From assembly GCA_963709525.1 (NCBI GenBank), contig CAVPXB010000024.1, forward strand, positions 20,275 through 84,274: DNA of 64,000 nucleotides, written 5' to 3'. Numbering within the stretch: position 1 is the first letter of the stretch; each line of letters opens with the position of its first letter. Positions 49,623 to 58,346 of the stretch are shown here, piece after piece. The DNA comes from CAIWHR01 sp963709525. GTDB lineage: Bacteria; Pseudomonadota; Gammaproteobacteria; Burkholderiales; Casimicrobiaceae. The notes beneath the pieces are model-generated. The model was not told the DNA's origin, ran no database searches, and worked only from the letters and a program-made list of their open reading frames with translations. The translations under genes were made by a program, and so were the position numbers.

Positions 49623-49655
49623 ATTGGATGGGTGCGTATTTGCGAAACGGGGTAC

Positions 49656-50300
49656 TCAGATCAGTTTCACCACGACATCATTGAGTGTGCCTGCGCAATT
49701 GGACAGGTGCGCCCCTGCAATCGTGAGGTGACGGTAAATCTCGCGGCGCTTGAACATATTGATGTAATCGGTCCCCTGGAAGAGTTCGACCAACCCTGCG
49801 CGATAGACCTTGTTCACTGCGTGTTCAGCCTTGCGCGCGATTCGGGCATCATCGGCGCTGCCAGCGGTGTCTTTCCCGAGCTTTGCGAAGCCTCTTCTCA
49901 GAGCCGCCGCACCTATCAGCAACTCTCTGGTCATGTCCAGCGTATAGCGATCCGGGCCGACGTCCAGAGCCGCCATTTCGTTCACCGTAGACTTGCAGGA
50001 ATTGACGATTTCATCCAGATCCACGATGGCGCGGTAAATGTCCTCCCTGTCCATCGGCGTCGAAAATGTCTCGTTCAGGATATGAATGTTGGCGACTTTG
50101 ACCGCATCGGCGGCATGTTCGTCATCGTGAATCTGTTTCTCAACGGCCCTATCGGTTGTTTCCATGAAAGCCACCAGTTGAGCTACCGTCTTCTCGACCT
50201 CGGCACTTTGCGCAGCCAGCATGGCGAAGAAGTCGGGCACTGTGGGCAGTACGCGGTCAAAGATGCGAGCAACCAGGGAATTTCCTTGTGTACGCGACAT
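49656..50300 (-). CDS. DUF47/PhoU-like phosphate-transport accessory protein
   Basis: 214 residues, all helical: LPTVPDFFAMLAAQSAEVEK, then VEKQIHDDEHAADAVKVANI, DREDIYRAIVDLDEIVNSCK, EHAVNKVYRAGLVELFQGTD and MFKRREIYRHLTIAGAHLSN. The E-H-x-A-D and RREIYRHL motifs are those of the PhoU-like partner of PiT transporters. It is 42 bp downstream of the transporter gene and should modulate its activity in the cytoplasm. Confidence 0.9.
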   Translation of the reverse strand: MSRTQGNSLVARIFDRVLPTVPDFFAMLAAQSAEVEKTVAQLVAFMETTDRAVEKQIHDDEHAADAVKVANIHILNETFSTPMDREDIYRAIVDLDEIVNSCKSTVNEMAALDVGPDRYTLDMTRELLIGAAALRRGFAKLGKDTAGSADDARIARKAEHAVNKVYRAGLVELFQGTDYINMFKRREIYRHLTIAGAHLSNCAGTLNDVVVKLI

Positions 50301-50342
50301 ACAGAAGCCTCGAGAAATTAGATGAACGAACAGGTGGCAGGA

Positions 50343-51389
50343 TCAGCCAAGGGCCTTGATGAGAAGCCGAGCCAGCCCATAAAAAGCAACGGCTACCATG
50401 GCCCCACTGGGGATGGTGATAATCCAGGTCATCGCGATTTCGCCTGCCTTGCCCCACTTCACCGCCTTGGGGCGCTCCGCATAACCCAGCCCCATGATGG
50501 AGGTGGCTACCACATGGGTGGTGGAGACGGGCGCACCGATCATGGACGCACCAAAGATAACCGCTGCGGAGGTCATTTGCGAGTCCAGCGCATGCAGCGG
50601 ACGCACGCGGTAGATCGCAAAGCCCAACGTACGCACGATGCGCCAGCCGCCCGACACAATGCCCAGCGTAATCGCCACTGCGCAGGACAACATCACCCAA
50701 AATGGCACGGCGAACTCCTGAATGAAACCGCCCAGCAACAGCACCAGGGTCAGGATACCCATGCTCTTTTGCGCGTCGTTGGCGCCATGTGAAAAAGCCA
50801 GACTGGCTGCGGTTACGAACTGGGCACGACGCAAGTTGTCATTGACCCGTGGGTGGGCCCCTGCCAGCAAGCGTGTCATCGTCTTGTGAACGACGAAGGC
50901 GACCCAAAACCCGAGCACGGGCGACATCACCAGAGCCAACAGCACTTTGGTCACTCCTGTCACATGGCCTCTTGCAAACAGCTCGTGAAAACCCCACACG
51001 ACGTGATCGAGACCCGCCGAAACCACCACTGCGCCGACAAGCCCGCCTACCAAGGCGTGGGAGGATGAAGAGGGAATCCCCTTCCACCACGTCAGCAGAT
51101 TCCATGCAATGGCGCCCAACAAGCCGCAGAGCAGCACCAACAGCGCCTGCTGTGGGTCCACGCCATCCAGGTCAATAAACGTTCCAATGGTATTGGCGAC
51201 CGCAGTGCCGCCCAGGAGCGGCCCCAGAAACTCGAAAAAGCCCACCACCAAGACAGCCTGCGCAGGAAGCATGGCGCGGGACGCAATCATGGTGGCAACG
51301 ATATTGGCGGCATCGTGAAAACCATTGGTGTAGTCGAAGACAAGCACCACGACGACAGCTGCGATGGCCAGTATGAGGATCCAATTCAT
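50343..51389 (-). CDS. pit: PiT-family inorganic phosphate transporter
   Basis: 348 residues from ATG 51389 (GGGAG ten bases upstream). The two family repeats are seen: VFDYTNGFHDAANIVATMIA near the N-terminus and ASLAFSHGANDAQKSMGILT in the second half (G-[FAH]-x-[DN]-[AD]-A), plus GIPSSSSHALVGGLVGA and IGAPVSTTHVVATSIMGLG. About ten membrane helices. It imports metal-phosphate with protons or sodium. The partner DUF47 gene follows. Confidence 0.93.
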   Translation of the reverse strand: MNWILILAIAAVVVVLVFDYTNGFHDAANIVATMIASRAMLPAQAVLVVGFFEFLGPLLGGTAVANTIGTFIDLDGVDPQQALLVLLCGLLGAIAWNLLTWWKGIPSSSSHALVGGLVGAVVVSAGLDHVVWGFHELFARGHVTGVTKVLLALVMSPVLGFWVAFVVHKTMTRLLAGAHPRVNDNLRRAQFVTAASLAFSHGANDAQKSMGILTLVLLLGGFIQEFAVPFWVMLSCAVAITLGIVSGGWRIVRTLGFAIYRVRPLHALDSQMTSAAVIFGASMIGAPVSTTHVVATSIMGLGYAERPKAVKWGKAGEIAMTWIITIPSGAMVAVAFYGLARLLIKALG

Positions 51390-51972
51390 GAAAAAGCGGT
51401 CTCCCGTTGAAAGCGTGCCTGGTTGTCCTGTCAATGGGCAACTCGCGATTTTAGGCTTACACGAAACACAAGTCGCCTATTCAGGCTCACCGGTGGCCTC
51501 ACAAGCCGTGCGCGCCCTTTTTCCCGCCGTTCACCGTGTGGATGACGAATTGATGGTTGCGCCGCGATCGGCTTCTGGCTCAGGCGTGGCAGGAGCGGGG
51601 GAGGGTGCGCCGGTGCGTTGCGCTGGCGTGGAGTTGGCGAGCCCGCGGCGGAAGCGAAGCAGCGGGTCGTGATCGGTGCCGACGGTTTCGGCAGCGGCTG
51701 GCCAGCAACGGCGTGGTCAAACATCCGGCCTGCGGAGACGCCGTCGATGACCCGCCTGGCGACGGTGACCAGCAGGCGGGTCGCCCATACGAGGAGCTCG
51801 CGCATGCAGCGAACCGTACGATGACCGCCAGTGCGCGCAAGACTGCACCGCACCGGCGGATTCCCTCATACTGCGGGTTCGCCACCCACAGCCGCTGGCA
51901 ACAGGCTGAAGCACCTACAATGGACGGGGACACGCAGAGGATCGCAAAGATGGGAAGTTGGTGGAGCCTTTG
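51390..51972. other. intergenic region with repeat-B modules
   Basis: About 580 bp between the divergent pit gene and the GGDEF gene. It is largely a mosaic of repeat-B modules (51535-51572, 51589-51632, 51686-51711, and an inverted 17-bp piece at 51875-51891). No gene is seen. Confidence 0.5.
51535..51711. repeat. dispersed repeat B, copy 3 (three modules)
   Basis: Module 1 GACGAATTGATGGTTGCGCC (51543 on) is shared with 54855; module 2 (51589-51632) with 27854; module 3 TTTCGGCAGCGGCTGGCCAG (51686 on) with 54913. An inverted piece, GGGTTCGCCACCCACAG, at 51875-51891 matches the left end of the repeat. Confidence 0.6.
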
Positions 51973-53376
51973 ATGCAGTTTCATCGCTCGTACATTCGTG
52001 CCGTCGAAGCACTGGAGCAACTGACGACGGACATGCCCGAAATCGAGATTGTCCAGTCGGGCGTGGATATCGCGCAGACCGCAACTTCGAGCCGGATCGC
52101 CTACCTGCACTACCTGAATGATGACCAGAACACCATCGAACTTGGCGTCTGGTCGCACGATACACGGGCCGGCTGCAACGCCGTCTATGACCGGCATTAT
52201 CCGATCACCTCTGCGGGAATCTGGGCCGACTCGGTCCGGTATCGGAAGCCATGCGTCCATAACGACTACGCCGGCGTAGCCACCAGGCACGGCTTGCCGG
52301 ACGGACACGCACGGCTTATTCGGCACCTCGGATTGCCCGTCATCGATGGCGGAGCGATATGCATGCTTATCGGAGTCGGCAACAAGGACACCGATTACGA
52401 TCATGATGATGTCGCCACTCTCGACATGGTGGCCAAGCGGATCTGGTCGGTAACCCGGCAGCGGCGCGTACTGACGCGGTTGCTCGATCTCGAGCAACGT
52501 TTCCGGCACGTACAGAGAATCGCGTCGGTCAGCGGCCTGGAATACGACGTCGATGAGGACGCGCTTTTTCTTGACGACATGTTCTCGCCAATATTCCTGA
52601 CCCAGCACTCCACCGAAACCCCGACGAACCTGCACGAGCTCCTGGGATTTGTCGCAACCGCGGATCACGAGCACGTGCGCAAAGCCCTTTCCGGCACCAC
52701 GATGGAGCGGCGAGTTCTGGAGATCGGCTGCCGCCGCGCTTCCGGCGAAGCCTTTCCGGCGCGACTGAAGGTCGAGTCCCGTCCGAGGGCAATCGGACGG
52801 GGAATCGTCTGCGTCGGAATCCTTCAGGACGTATCGGAGGAATTGGCTGTCGAAGAATTGCGCCAGCATGCCGACATCGATCCGCTGACGGATCTTCCCA
52901 ACCGCAACCGCCTGCATGAACTGTTCAATCAGGGTCTGGGCCGCCGTGGAAAGCGAGATGCCTTCGCATTTCATTACATCGATCTCGACGATTTCAAGCC
53001 GGTTAACGATTCCTGCGGCCACCTGGTGGGCGACGAGGTGCTCCGTGTCGTTGCGCAGCGTCTCCAGCAGGTCGTGCGCAAGGACGACCTGCTGGTCCGC
53101 ATGGGAGGTGACGAGTTCGCCATTGTCCAGACAGGACTCGAAAGCGTCGCAGGGGCGCAGGTCATGGCGGACAAGATCATCGCGACCATATCGCAGCCGA
53201 TCCATGCTCTGGGTGTGGTGGTCCGGGTTGGCGCCAGCATCGGCATCAACATTTGCGATTCGCATGACATCCCGCTGAAAGACGTCAGTGCCGCGGCCGA
53301 CCGCGCCCTGTACCAGGCCAAGGCCGCCGGCGGCAGACGTTTCATTTTCAGTGCCAAATTGTCGGAACCTGGCTAG
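51973..53376 (+). CDS. diguanylate cyclase with GAF and PAS-like sensor
   Basis: 467 residues. ATG 51973 with GGAG eight bases upstream. Residues about 20-160 form a GAF-like domain (VQSGVDIAQTATSSRIAYLH ... ICMLIGVGNKDTDYDHDDVA). A PAS-like stretch follows (VSGLEYDVDEDALFLDDMF ... FPARLKVESRPR). The GGDEF domain is complete: DPLTDLPNRNRL, HYIDLDDFKPVND, and RKDDLLVRMGGDEFAIVQ. The RKDD gives the RxxD inhibitory site, so product inhibition by c-di-GMP is likely. No EAL domain. Cytoplasmic. Confidence 0.9.
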   Translation: MQFHRSYIRAVEALEQLTTDMPEIEIVQSGVDIAQTATSSRIAYLHYLNDDQNTIELGVWSHDTRAGCNAVYDRHYPITSAGIWADSVRYRKPCVHNDYAGVATRHGLPDGHARLIRHLGLPVIDGGAICMLIGVGNKDTDYDHDDVATLDMVAKRIWSVTRQRRVLTRLLDLEQRFRHVQRIASVSGLEYDVDEDALFLDDMFSPIFLTQHSTETPTNLHELLGFVATADHEHVRKALSGTTMERRVLEIGCRRASGEAFPARLKVESRPRAIGRGIVCVGILQDVSEELAVEELRQHADIDPLTDLPNRNRLHELFNQGLGRRGKRDAFAFHYIDLDDFKPVNDSCGHLVGDEVLRVVAQRLQQVVRKDDLLVRMGGDEFAIVQTGLESVAGAQVMADKIIATISQPIHALGVVVRVGASIGINICDSHDIPLKDVSAAADRALYQAKAAGGRRFIFSAKLSEPG

Positions 53377-53567
53377 GGCCTGGTCGACGGGAAGGATCGA
53401 CAGATGGCCGCAGAAGCGTCCATCACGGTGTCTGCACCGCGGCAATCGGTAAACTGGCGGCGTGGCGGGTCCTGGTTGTGCCTGGCCCCGGTCGCGCCGC
53501 ACGCCGGGCGTCTTCCCGCCGCCTTCCTGCCGCCGTCTGGCGATCGGAGCATCCTCTGAAACGGCTC

Positions 53568-54821
53568 ATGCATTGGAGGTTGTGGCGTTGCTGCGCGTTC
53601 GCGCTGGTCGCGGCTGCGCTGGCGGGCCTGCCGCCACTCGCGTCGGGCGAGTCGACGACCCCGGCGCGGGACGTCGTTGCATCCACCCTGTCCGAACGAC
53701 CGGCCGACATCGAGATCTTCGTTCGTGAAGGCTGCCCGCATTGCGCCACAGCCGAAATCTTTCTCGCTGCGCTCGGCCGCGACCGGCCGGAGCTCAGGAT
53801 CGTCGTCCGCGACGTCGGCAAGGATCCCGCGGCACTTGCGCGTCTGAAAGCAATGGCACAGGCGCTCGGCGCCGGCAGCGTCCGCGTGCCGGCCACCTTC
53901 GTTGGCAACCAGCTGATCGTCGGGTTCTCGCCCGGGGCAGGCAGCGACAAAGCCATTCTGGATGCGCTGGCGCGCAAGCCGGCTTCCGCAAGACCACCGC
54001 AGGTCGCCGACGGTGCCGGCGTTTGCGCTGCCGAGGAGAGCTTGTCCTGCGATGCCGGCCGCGCTGCCGGCGAGCCGCCCGCGCAAAGCTTCGAGGTCGC
54101 GGCCTTCGGCCGGACGATCTCGGTGGACGACGTCGGCCTGCCGCTGTTCACGCTCATCATGGGCCTGCTCGACGGGCTCAACCCCTGCTCGATGTGGGTG
54201 CTGATCCTGATGATCTCGCTGCTCGCGCCGCTCAATGACCGCCGACGGATGCTGGCGATCGCCGGGACCTTCGTGCTCATCCAGGGTCTCGCCTACTTCG
54301 CGTTCATGGCCGCATGGCTCAACCTGTTCCTGTTCATCGGTCTGTCGCGCGCCTCCGAGGTCATTCTCGGCGCAATCGCCGTCGTCGCCGGGTTGATCAA
54401 CCTCAAGGATTTCTGGGCGTTTGGCCGGGGTGTCTCGCTGTCGATTCCCGACTCCGCAAAGCCGGGGATCTACGCGCGGATGCGCGGCATCCTGCATGCC
54501 GAGAGCCTGACCGCGGCGCTGATCGCCACGGTGATCCTCGCCGTGCTGGTCCAGGTCGTCGAGCTCGTCTGCACCTCGGGATTCCCGGCGCTGTTCACGC
54601 GCATCCTCACGCTGCGGCAACTCGAGGGAACGAGCTACTACGGCTACCTGCTGCTCTACAACGCCGCGTACATGCTCGACGACGTGATCGTGCTCACCAT
54701 CGGCGCGATCACGCTGTCGAGCCGTCGGCTGCAGGAGAAGGAGGGGCGCATGCTCAAGCTCATCAGCGGGCTGGCGATGGTGTTGCTGGGGCTCTACCTG
54801 ATCGTCGACATCGGGTTCTAG
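53568..54821 (+). CDS. glutaredoxin-like domain fused to a DsbD/CcdA-like membrane domain
   Basis: About 417 residues from MHWRLWR (ATG 53568); an upstream ATG at 53478 is possible but adds an arginine-rich tail. The signal peptide is FALVAAALAGLPPLASG. Then comes a thioredoxin/glutaredoxin fold with the redox pair CPHC (IEIFVREGCPHCATAEIFLA) and the cis-Pro motif VRVPATFVGNQLIVGF. The C-terminal half has about six membrane helices with LDGLNPCSMWVLILMISLLA, close to the DsbD/CcdA Cys-Pro motif, and a second cysteine in ELVCTSGFPALFTRI. It probably passes electrons from the cytoplasm to a periplasmic thiol substrate. The stop codon is the first base triplet of a repeat. Confidence 0.82.
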   Translation: MHWRLWRCCAFALVAAALAGLPPLASGESTTPARDVVASTLSERPADIEIFVREGCPHCATAEIFLAALGRDRPELRIVVRDVGKDPAALARLKAMAQALGAGSVRVPATFVGNQLIVGFSPGAGSDKAILDALARKPASARPPQVADGAGVCAAEESLSCDAGRAAGEPPAQSFEVAAFGRTISVDDVGLPLFTLIMGLLDGLNPCSMWVLILMISLLAPLNDRRRMLAIAGTFVLIQGLAYFAFMAAWLNLFLFIGLSRASEVILGAIAVVAGLINLKDFWAFGRGVSLSIPDSAKPGIYARMRGILHAESLTAALIATVILAVLVQVVELVCTSGFPALFTRILTLRQLEGTSYYGYLLLYNAAYMLDDVIVLTIGAITLSSRRLQEKEGRMLKLISGLAMVLLGLYLIVDIGF

Positions 54822-54845
54822 TGCTCTGCTTCGCAGATATCGGCA
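54818..54845. repeat. 28-bp direct repeat, copy 1
   Basis: CTAGTGCTCTGCTTCGCAGA followed by TATCGGCA, identical at 56031-56058. Each copy supplies the TAG stop of the gene before it. At 56031 it is the left arm of hairpin element A; here it continues directly into repeat B. Confidence 0.85.
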
Positions 54846-54847
54846 GC

Positions 54848-54939
54848 CTGTGGGTGGCGAATTGATGGTTGCGCCGCGATCGGCGTCTGGAACAGGCCGC
54901 GGCAGTGCTGCTTTTCGGCAGCGGCTGGCCAGCAACGGG
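54848..54939. repeat. dispersed repeat B, copy 4
   Basis: Begins CTGTGGGTGGCGAATTGATG, includes GCGCCGCGATCGGCGTCTGG and ends with module 3, TTTCGGCAGCGGCTGGCCAG. It is the longest intact arrangement of modules 1 and 3. It lies between the DsbD-like gene and the DUF362 gene. Confidence 0.65.
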
Positions 54940-55017
54940 CTTTCTCATGACCGGCCTGGCAGTCCGGAGATATCATAGTCGGACCAACATTCTCAACGCG
55001 GCGCTGGACGGAGGTCG

Positions 55018-56034
55018 ATGATGAATCGCAGAGAGTTCATCCGGAACGCAACAGGATTTTCGGGGGCCATGATGGCGCCCGCCTTTGCAGACAGTCTCGA
55101 GCTGCATAGAGCTGCAGCGCCCACCGCGCGCGTGGCTTTCGTGAAAACGATGGATCGCTCCGCGGGTGTGGCCAGCGCGATCGATCTCCTGGAAATCGGA
55201 CGCTTCAACGGCAAGGATCTCTTTGTCAAGCCGAACTTCAACAGCGCCGACAAGCCGCCCGGCTCCACTCATGAAGACACGCTGGCCGCGCTCCTGAGAG
55301 CGCTCAGGACCATGGGCGCCGGTCCGCTGACCGTAGGCGATCGCAGCGGCATGGGCAACACCCGCGAGGTGATGGAAAAGAAGCGTGTCTTCCGGATGGC
55401 GAAAGAATTCGATGCCACGGTTGTTGTCCTTGATGAGCTGGGCGCGGACGACTGGGAGCTGATCAAGCCGTCTGACAGTCATTGGAAACAGGGATTCGCG
55501 CTGCCACGGATGGTGCGCAACGCGGGGAGCGTTGTCCAGACCTGCTGTCTGAAGACGCATCGCTACGGCGGCCACTTCACGTTATCGCTGAAGAACTCGG
55601 TGGGTCTGGTGGCCAAGCGCGTGCCCGGCGATTCCTACGATTTCATGCGCGAACTGCACACCTCGTCGCATCAGCGTCTCATGATCGCTGAAATCAACGC
55701 GGCCTATCGTCCCGGGCTAATCGTGCTCGACGGCGTGGAAGCGTTCGTGAACGGCGGTCCCGACCAGGGCAAGCTGGTCAGAGCCGGCGTAGTGCTGGCC
55801 GCCACCGACCGCATTGCCGTGGATGCTGTGGGCGTGGCTTTGCTGCGACATTTCGGGACTACGCCTGAAGTCAGCCGCGGCGCCATCTTCGAGCAGGAAC
55901 AGATCGCGCGAGCGGTGCAGTTGGGAATCGGGGTCGGCGGGCCACGTCAGATCGAACTGGTGACCGGCGATGAAGAGAGCGCCGACTATGCGAAGAAGAT
56001 CAGGGCAATCCTGGACGGTGCGCCGGCGACCTAG
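55018..56034 (+). CDS. DUF362-domain protein with Tat-type signal
   Basis: 338 residues; ATGATG behind GGAGG. The N-terminus MMNRREFIRNATGFSGAMMA has a twin-arginine-like NRREFI motif, which suggests Tat export of a folded, perhaps metal-containing protein. DUF362 features: VKPNFNSADKPPGSTHEDTL, VGDRSGMGNTREVME, TCCLKTHRYGGHFTLSLKNS, LIVLDGVEAFVNGGPDQGK. DUF362 occurs with ferredoxin-like domains; none is attached here. The function is unknown. The TAG stop belongs to the 28-bp repeat. Confidence 0.82.
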   Translation: MMNRREFIRNATGFSGAMMAPAFADSLELHRAAAPTARVAFVKTMDRSAGVASAIDLLEIGRFNGKDLFVKPNFNSADKPPGSTHEDTLAALLRALRTMGAGPLTVGDRSGMGNTREVMEKKRVFRMAKEFDATVVVLDELGADDWELIKPSDSHWKQGFALPRMVRNAGSVVQTCCLKTHRYGGHFTLSLKNSVGLVAKRVPGDSYDFMRELHTSSHQRLMIAEINAAYRPGLIVLDGVEAFVNGGPDQGKLVRAGVVLAATDRIAVDAVGVALLRHFGTTPEVSRGAIFEQEQIARAVQLGIGVGGPRQIELVTGDEESADYAKKIRAILDGAPAT

Positions 56035-56193
56035 TGCTCTGCTTCGCAGATATCGGCACCGTAAAACGCGCCTTCCGGTCCGTGGCGGCGTTGCAAATCC
56101 TCGCAATAGCATGGGCTATTGCTGCGGTTTGCGCCTTGCCACGCATCGGAATCCATCGTTTTCCTCGGTACCTCTATCTACGAAGCAGAACAC
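56034..56193. repeat. extragenic hairpin element A, copy 2
   Basis: 160 bp. Outer arms GTGCTCTGCTTCGCAGATA (56034-56052) and TATCTACGAAGCAGAACAC (56175-56193). Nested pairs: AAAACG/CGTTTT (56063, 56157), TTCCG/CGGAA (56073, 56147), CGTGGC/GCCACG (56081, 56138), GCAAA/TTTGC (56093, 56128), GCAATAGC/GCTATTGC with loop ATGG (56103-56122). Its core GTTGCAAAT-x-CTCGC ... TTTGCGCCT is shared with the 39838 copy. Between the copies the pair C-G in GC[C]ATAGC/GCTAT[G]GC becomes A-T, a compensatory change. Confidence 0.88.
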
Positions 56194-56223
56194 TTGGCAA
56201 CCGTCGGCGGTCTGGGCAGCCAA

Positions 56224-56898
56224 TCAATACGGCACGCCGAGCGCCTCGCACAGGAATCTCATCAGCGGTGCAGCGCTTGCAAAGCGGCTGCCTGCCAACT
56301 TCAGCAGTCCGGGCGAGATGACCTCGTCGAAGGACAGAGGTGCCAAGGCAATGAAGTCCTTGCGTTTTAGATCCTCCAGCGCCGGGTGGTCGGCGGCATA
56401 GCCGCGAGGCGGCCGCGTCAGGGCATCGCCCGCAAACGTCCAATGGATGCCGAATTTCCTGTCATCGCGCGCTGCAAACCAGCGCTTGGGGTCTGTCGCT
56501 ACCAGGTGGCGGATTCGCCCGAGGGCATCGGCCTCGGGATGCCAGCAGCCGGCGCCAAGGAAGCATTCGTCGGCAGAGACGTGCAGATAGAAGCCCGGGG
56601 CATGCACATCTTTGCCCAGGGAGTGGCGGAACTGGATGCCGATGTTCGTCTTGTACGGAGTCTTGTCGCGCGAAAACCGTGTATCGCGGAACACGCGCAT
56701 CAGCGAACCGCCCACCTTGCGCGGTTCGGCCCGGAAGTTGGGGGCGAATCCGTCCAGCAACGGCCCCATCGCGGCGATGAATTCAAGGGCCGGCTCGCGC
56801 ACCGCCGACTCGTAGCGCAATCTGTTGGCGTCGAACCATGCGCGATTGTTGTTCGCGGCAACTTCGCCAAGAAAGCTGAATGTCGCTGCGGAGAACAT
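56224..56898 (-). CDS. DUF2461 family protein
   Basis: 224 residues, typical of the family. Seen: ATFSFLGEVAANNNRAWFDA, NRLRYESAVREPALEFI, GSLMRVFRDTRFSRDKTPYK, TNIGIQFRH, GFYLHVSADECFLGAGCWHP and LKRKDFIALAPLSFDEV. The family (also TIGR02453) is widespread and uncharacterised; no signal peptide or membrane segment is present. It stands alone, convergent with the hairpin element. Confidence 0.88.
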   Translation of the reverse strand: MFSAATFSFLGEVAANNNRAWFDANRLRYESAVREPALEFIAAMGPLLDGFAPNFRAEPRKVGGSLMRVFRDTRFSRDKTPYKTNIGIQFRHSLGKDVHAPGFYLHVSADECFLGAGCWHPEADALGRIRHLVATDPKRWFAARDDRKFGIHWTFAGDALTRPPRGYAADHPALEDLKRKDFIALAPLSFDEVISPGLLKLAGSRFASAAPLMRFLCEALGVPY

Positions 56899-57102
56899 GA
56901 AAGCTCCCGGGAGTCGATCAGGTCAATGGGTGCAGATTACCGAATGCGACCGATGATGACAAAGGAAGCGGTCTACGCCGAGCCGTGCGACTTCGTGTCG
57001 CAGTGGATTCGAGCCCGCGAAGGCGCCTGCTGCGGCGGTCGGGCAGACGTCACCGCGGGCTCGGCAGACCGATTGCCGCCAGCGAACGCCGCGAGGTGAT
57101 AC

Positions 57103-58275
57103 ATGGCACACGTCACGACGCGCGAAGGGTTGCGTTCCCATGTCGACGCACTGGCGTCGCTTGATTCCATGCTCCCGGTCCAGGAGCAGCTTCGCCTCGT
57201 GCACGATGCGGTGCGGTGCATTCACCCGTTCGTCCGGCGCATTGCCGTGGCGCTGCATGACGAGACCTCCGGGACGCTGCGCACGTTCGTGGCCAGCGGC
57301 GAGGTGGACCAGCCGTTGGCACGTTACGAGGTCCCCCTCGCGGCGGCGCCCTCGCTGCAGGAGATGCTGCGTAGCGGGCGGCCGCGGGTGCTGAACAACC
57401 TGGAGCTGTTCCGCGCCAGCGAACACGAGCACGCGCGCTGGGTGGGGGCGCGGTACCGCGCCAGCTACACGACCCCGGTCCGCAGCGCGGACTCGCTGGT
57501 CGCGCTGCTGTTTTTCAACGCCGATGCAGAGGACGTGTTCACGCCGTCGGTAGTTGCCTCGCTCGACGTGTACGCGCATCTCATGGGCGCGCTGTTGCGG
57601 GAGCATCTGGCCACGCTGCGCACGCTGGCCGCCGTGGTGCGCATCGTCCACGAACTGGTGCACCAGCGCGACCCGGAGACCGGCTCCCACCTGGAGCGCA
57701 TGAGCCGCTACGCGAGACTGATCGCGCGGGACCTGGCGGAGCGCGGCATCCACGTGCTGCCCGACGAATGGATCGAGCAGGTATTCATGTTCGCGCCGCT
57801 GCACGACGTGGGCAAGATCGCCATCCCGGACCGGGTGCTGCAAAAGCCGGCGGGGCTCTCCCCCGAAGAGCGCGCGCTGATGCAGACGCACGCCGCCCGC
57901 GGCAAGGAGATCCTCACCGCCGTCGTCGAGCATCTGCGGCTTGGCGCCTTTCACGCCGCCACCGTGATGCGCAACATCGCCGCCTTCCACCACGAAAAGG
58001 TCGACGGCACGGGCTACCCGGAGGGGCTGCGCGGCGCAGGCATTCCGCTCGAAGCACGGATCGTCGCCGTGGCGGACATCTACGACGCGCTGACCTCCGC
58101 CCGCCACTACAAGCCGGCGTGGTCACCGGCCCGGGCGGCGGACACACTGCGCAAGATGTCCCTGCAGTCGCTGGACCCGGACTGCGTGGAGGCGCTGTTG
58201 CGCCATCCCGACGAAGTGGCGGCGATCGCGGCGGAGTTTCGCGACCCCGGACAGCCGACCGAACAACGGGCATGA
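57103..58275 (+). CDS. GAF/HD-GYP c-di-GMP phosphodiesterase
   Basis: 390 residues; ATG behind GAGGTGATAC. The N-terminal GAF-like domain covers about 20-165 (VRRIAVALHDETSGTLRTFV ... SLVALLFFNADAEDVF). The HD-GYP domain begins at HELVHQRDPETGSHLERMSR, with the metal pair in FAPLHDVGKIAIPDRVLQKP, HAARGKEIL, and FHHEKVDGTGYPEGL carrying the HH-x-x-x-D-G-x-GYP motif. It should hydrolyse c-di-GMP. With the 51973 cyclase it makes an opposed pair within 6 kb. Confidence 0.9.
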   Translation: MAHVTTREGLRSHVDALASLDSMLPVQEQLRLVHDAVRCIHPFVRRIAVALHDETSGTLRTFVASGEVDQPLARYEVPLAAAPSLQEMLRSGRPRVLNNLELFRASEHEHARWVGARYRASYTTPVRSADSLVALLFFNADAEDVFTPSVVASLDVYAHLMGALLREHLATLRTLAAVVRIVHELVHQRDPETGSHLERMSRYARLIARDLAERGIHVLPDEWIEQVFMFAPLHDVGKIAIPDRVLQKPAGLSPEERALMQTHAARGKEILTAVVEHLRLGAFHAATVMRNIAAFHHEKVDGTGYPEGLRGAGIPLEARIVAVADIYDALTSARHYKPAWSPARAADTLRKMSLQSLDPDCVEALLRHPDEVAAIAAEFRDPGQPTEQRA

Positions 58276-58346
58276 ATCCGGCGTCTGTGGCCAGCCGGAG
58301 CCACCGAGCCAGCGCTGAATGCGGCCGTTTCCTGCCCGGGAGCACC

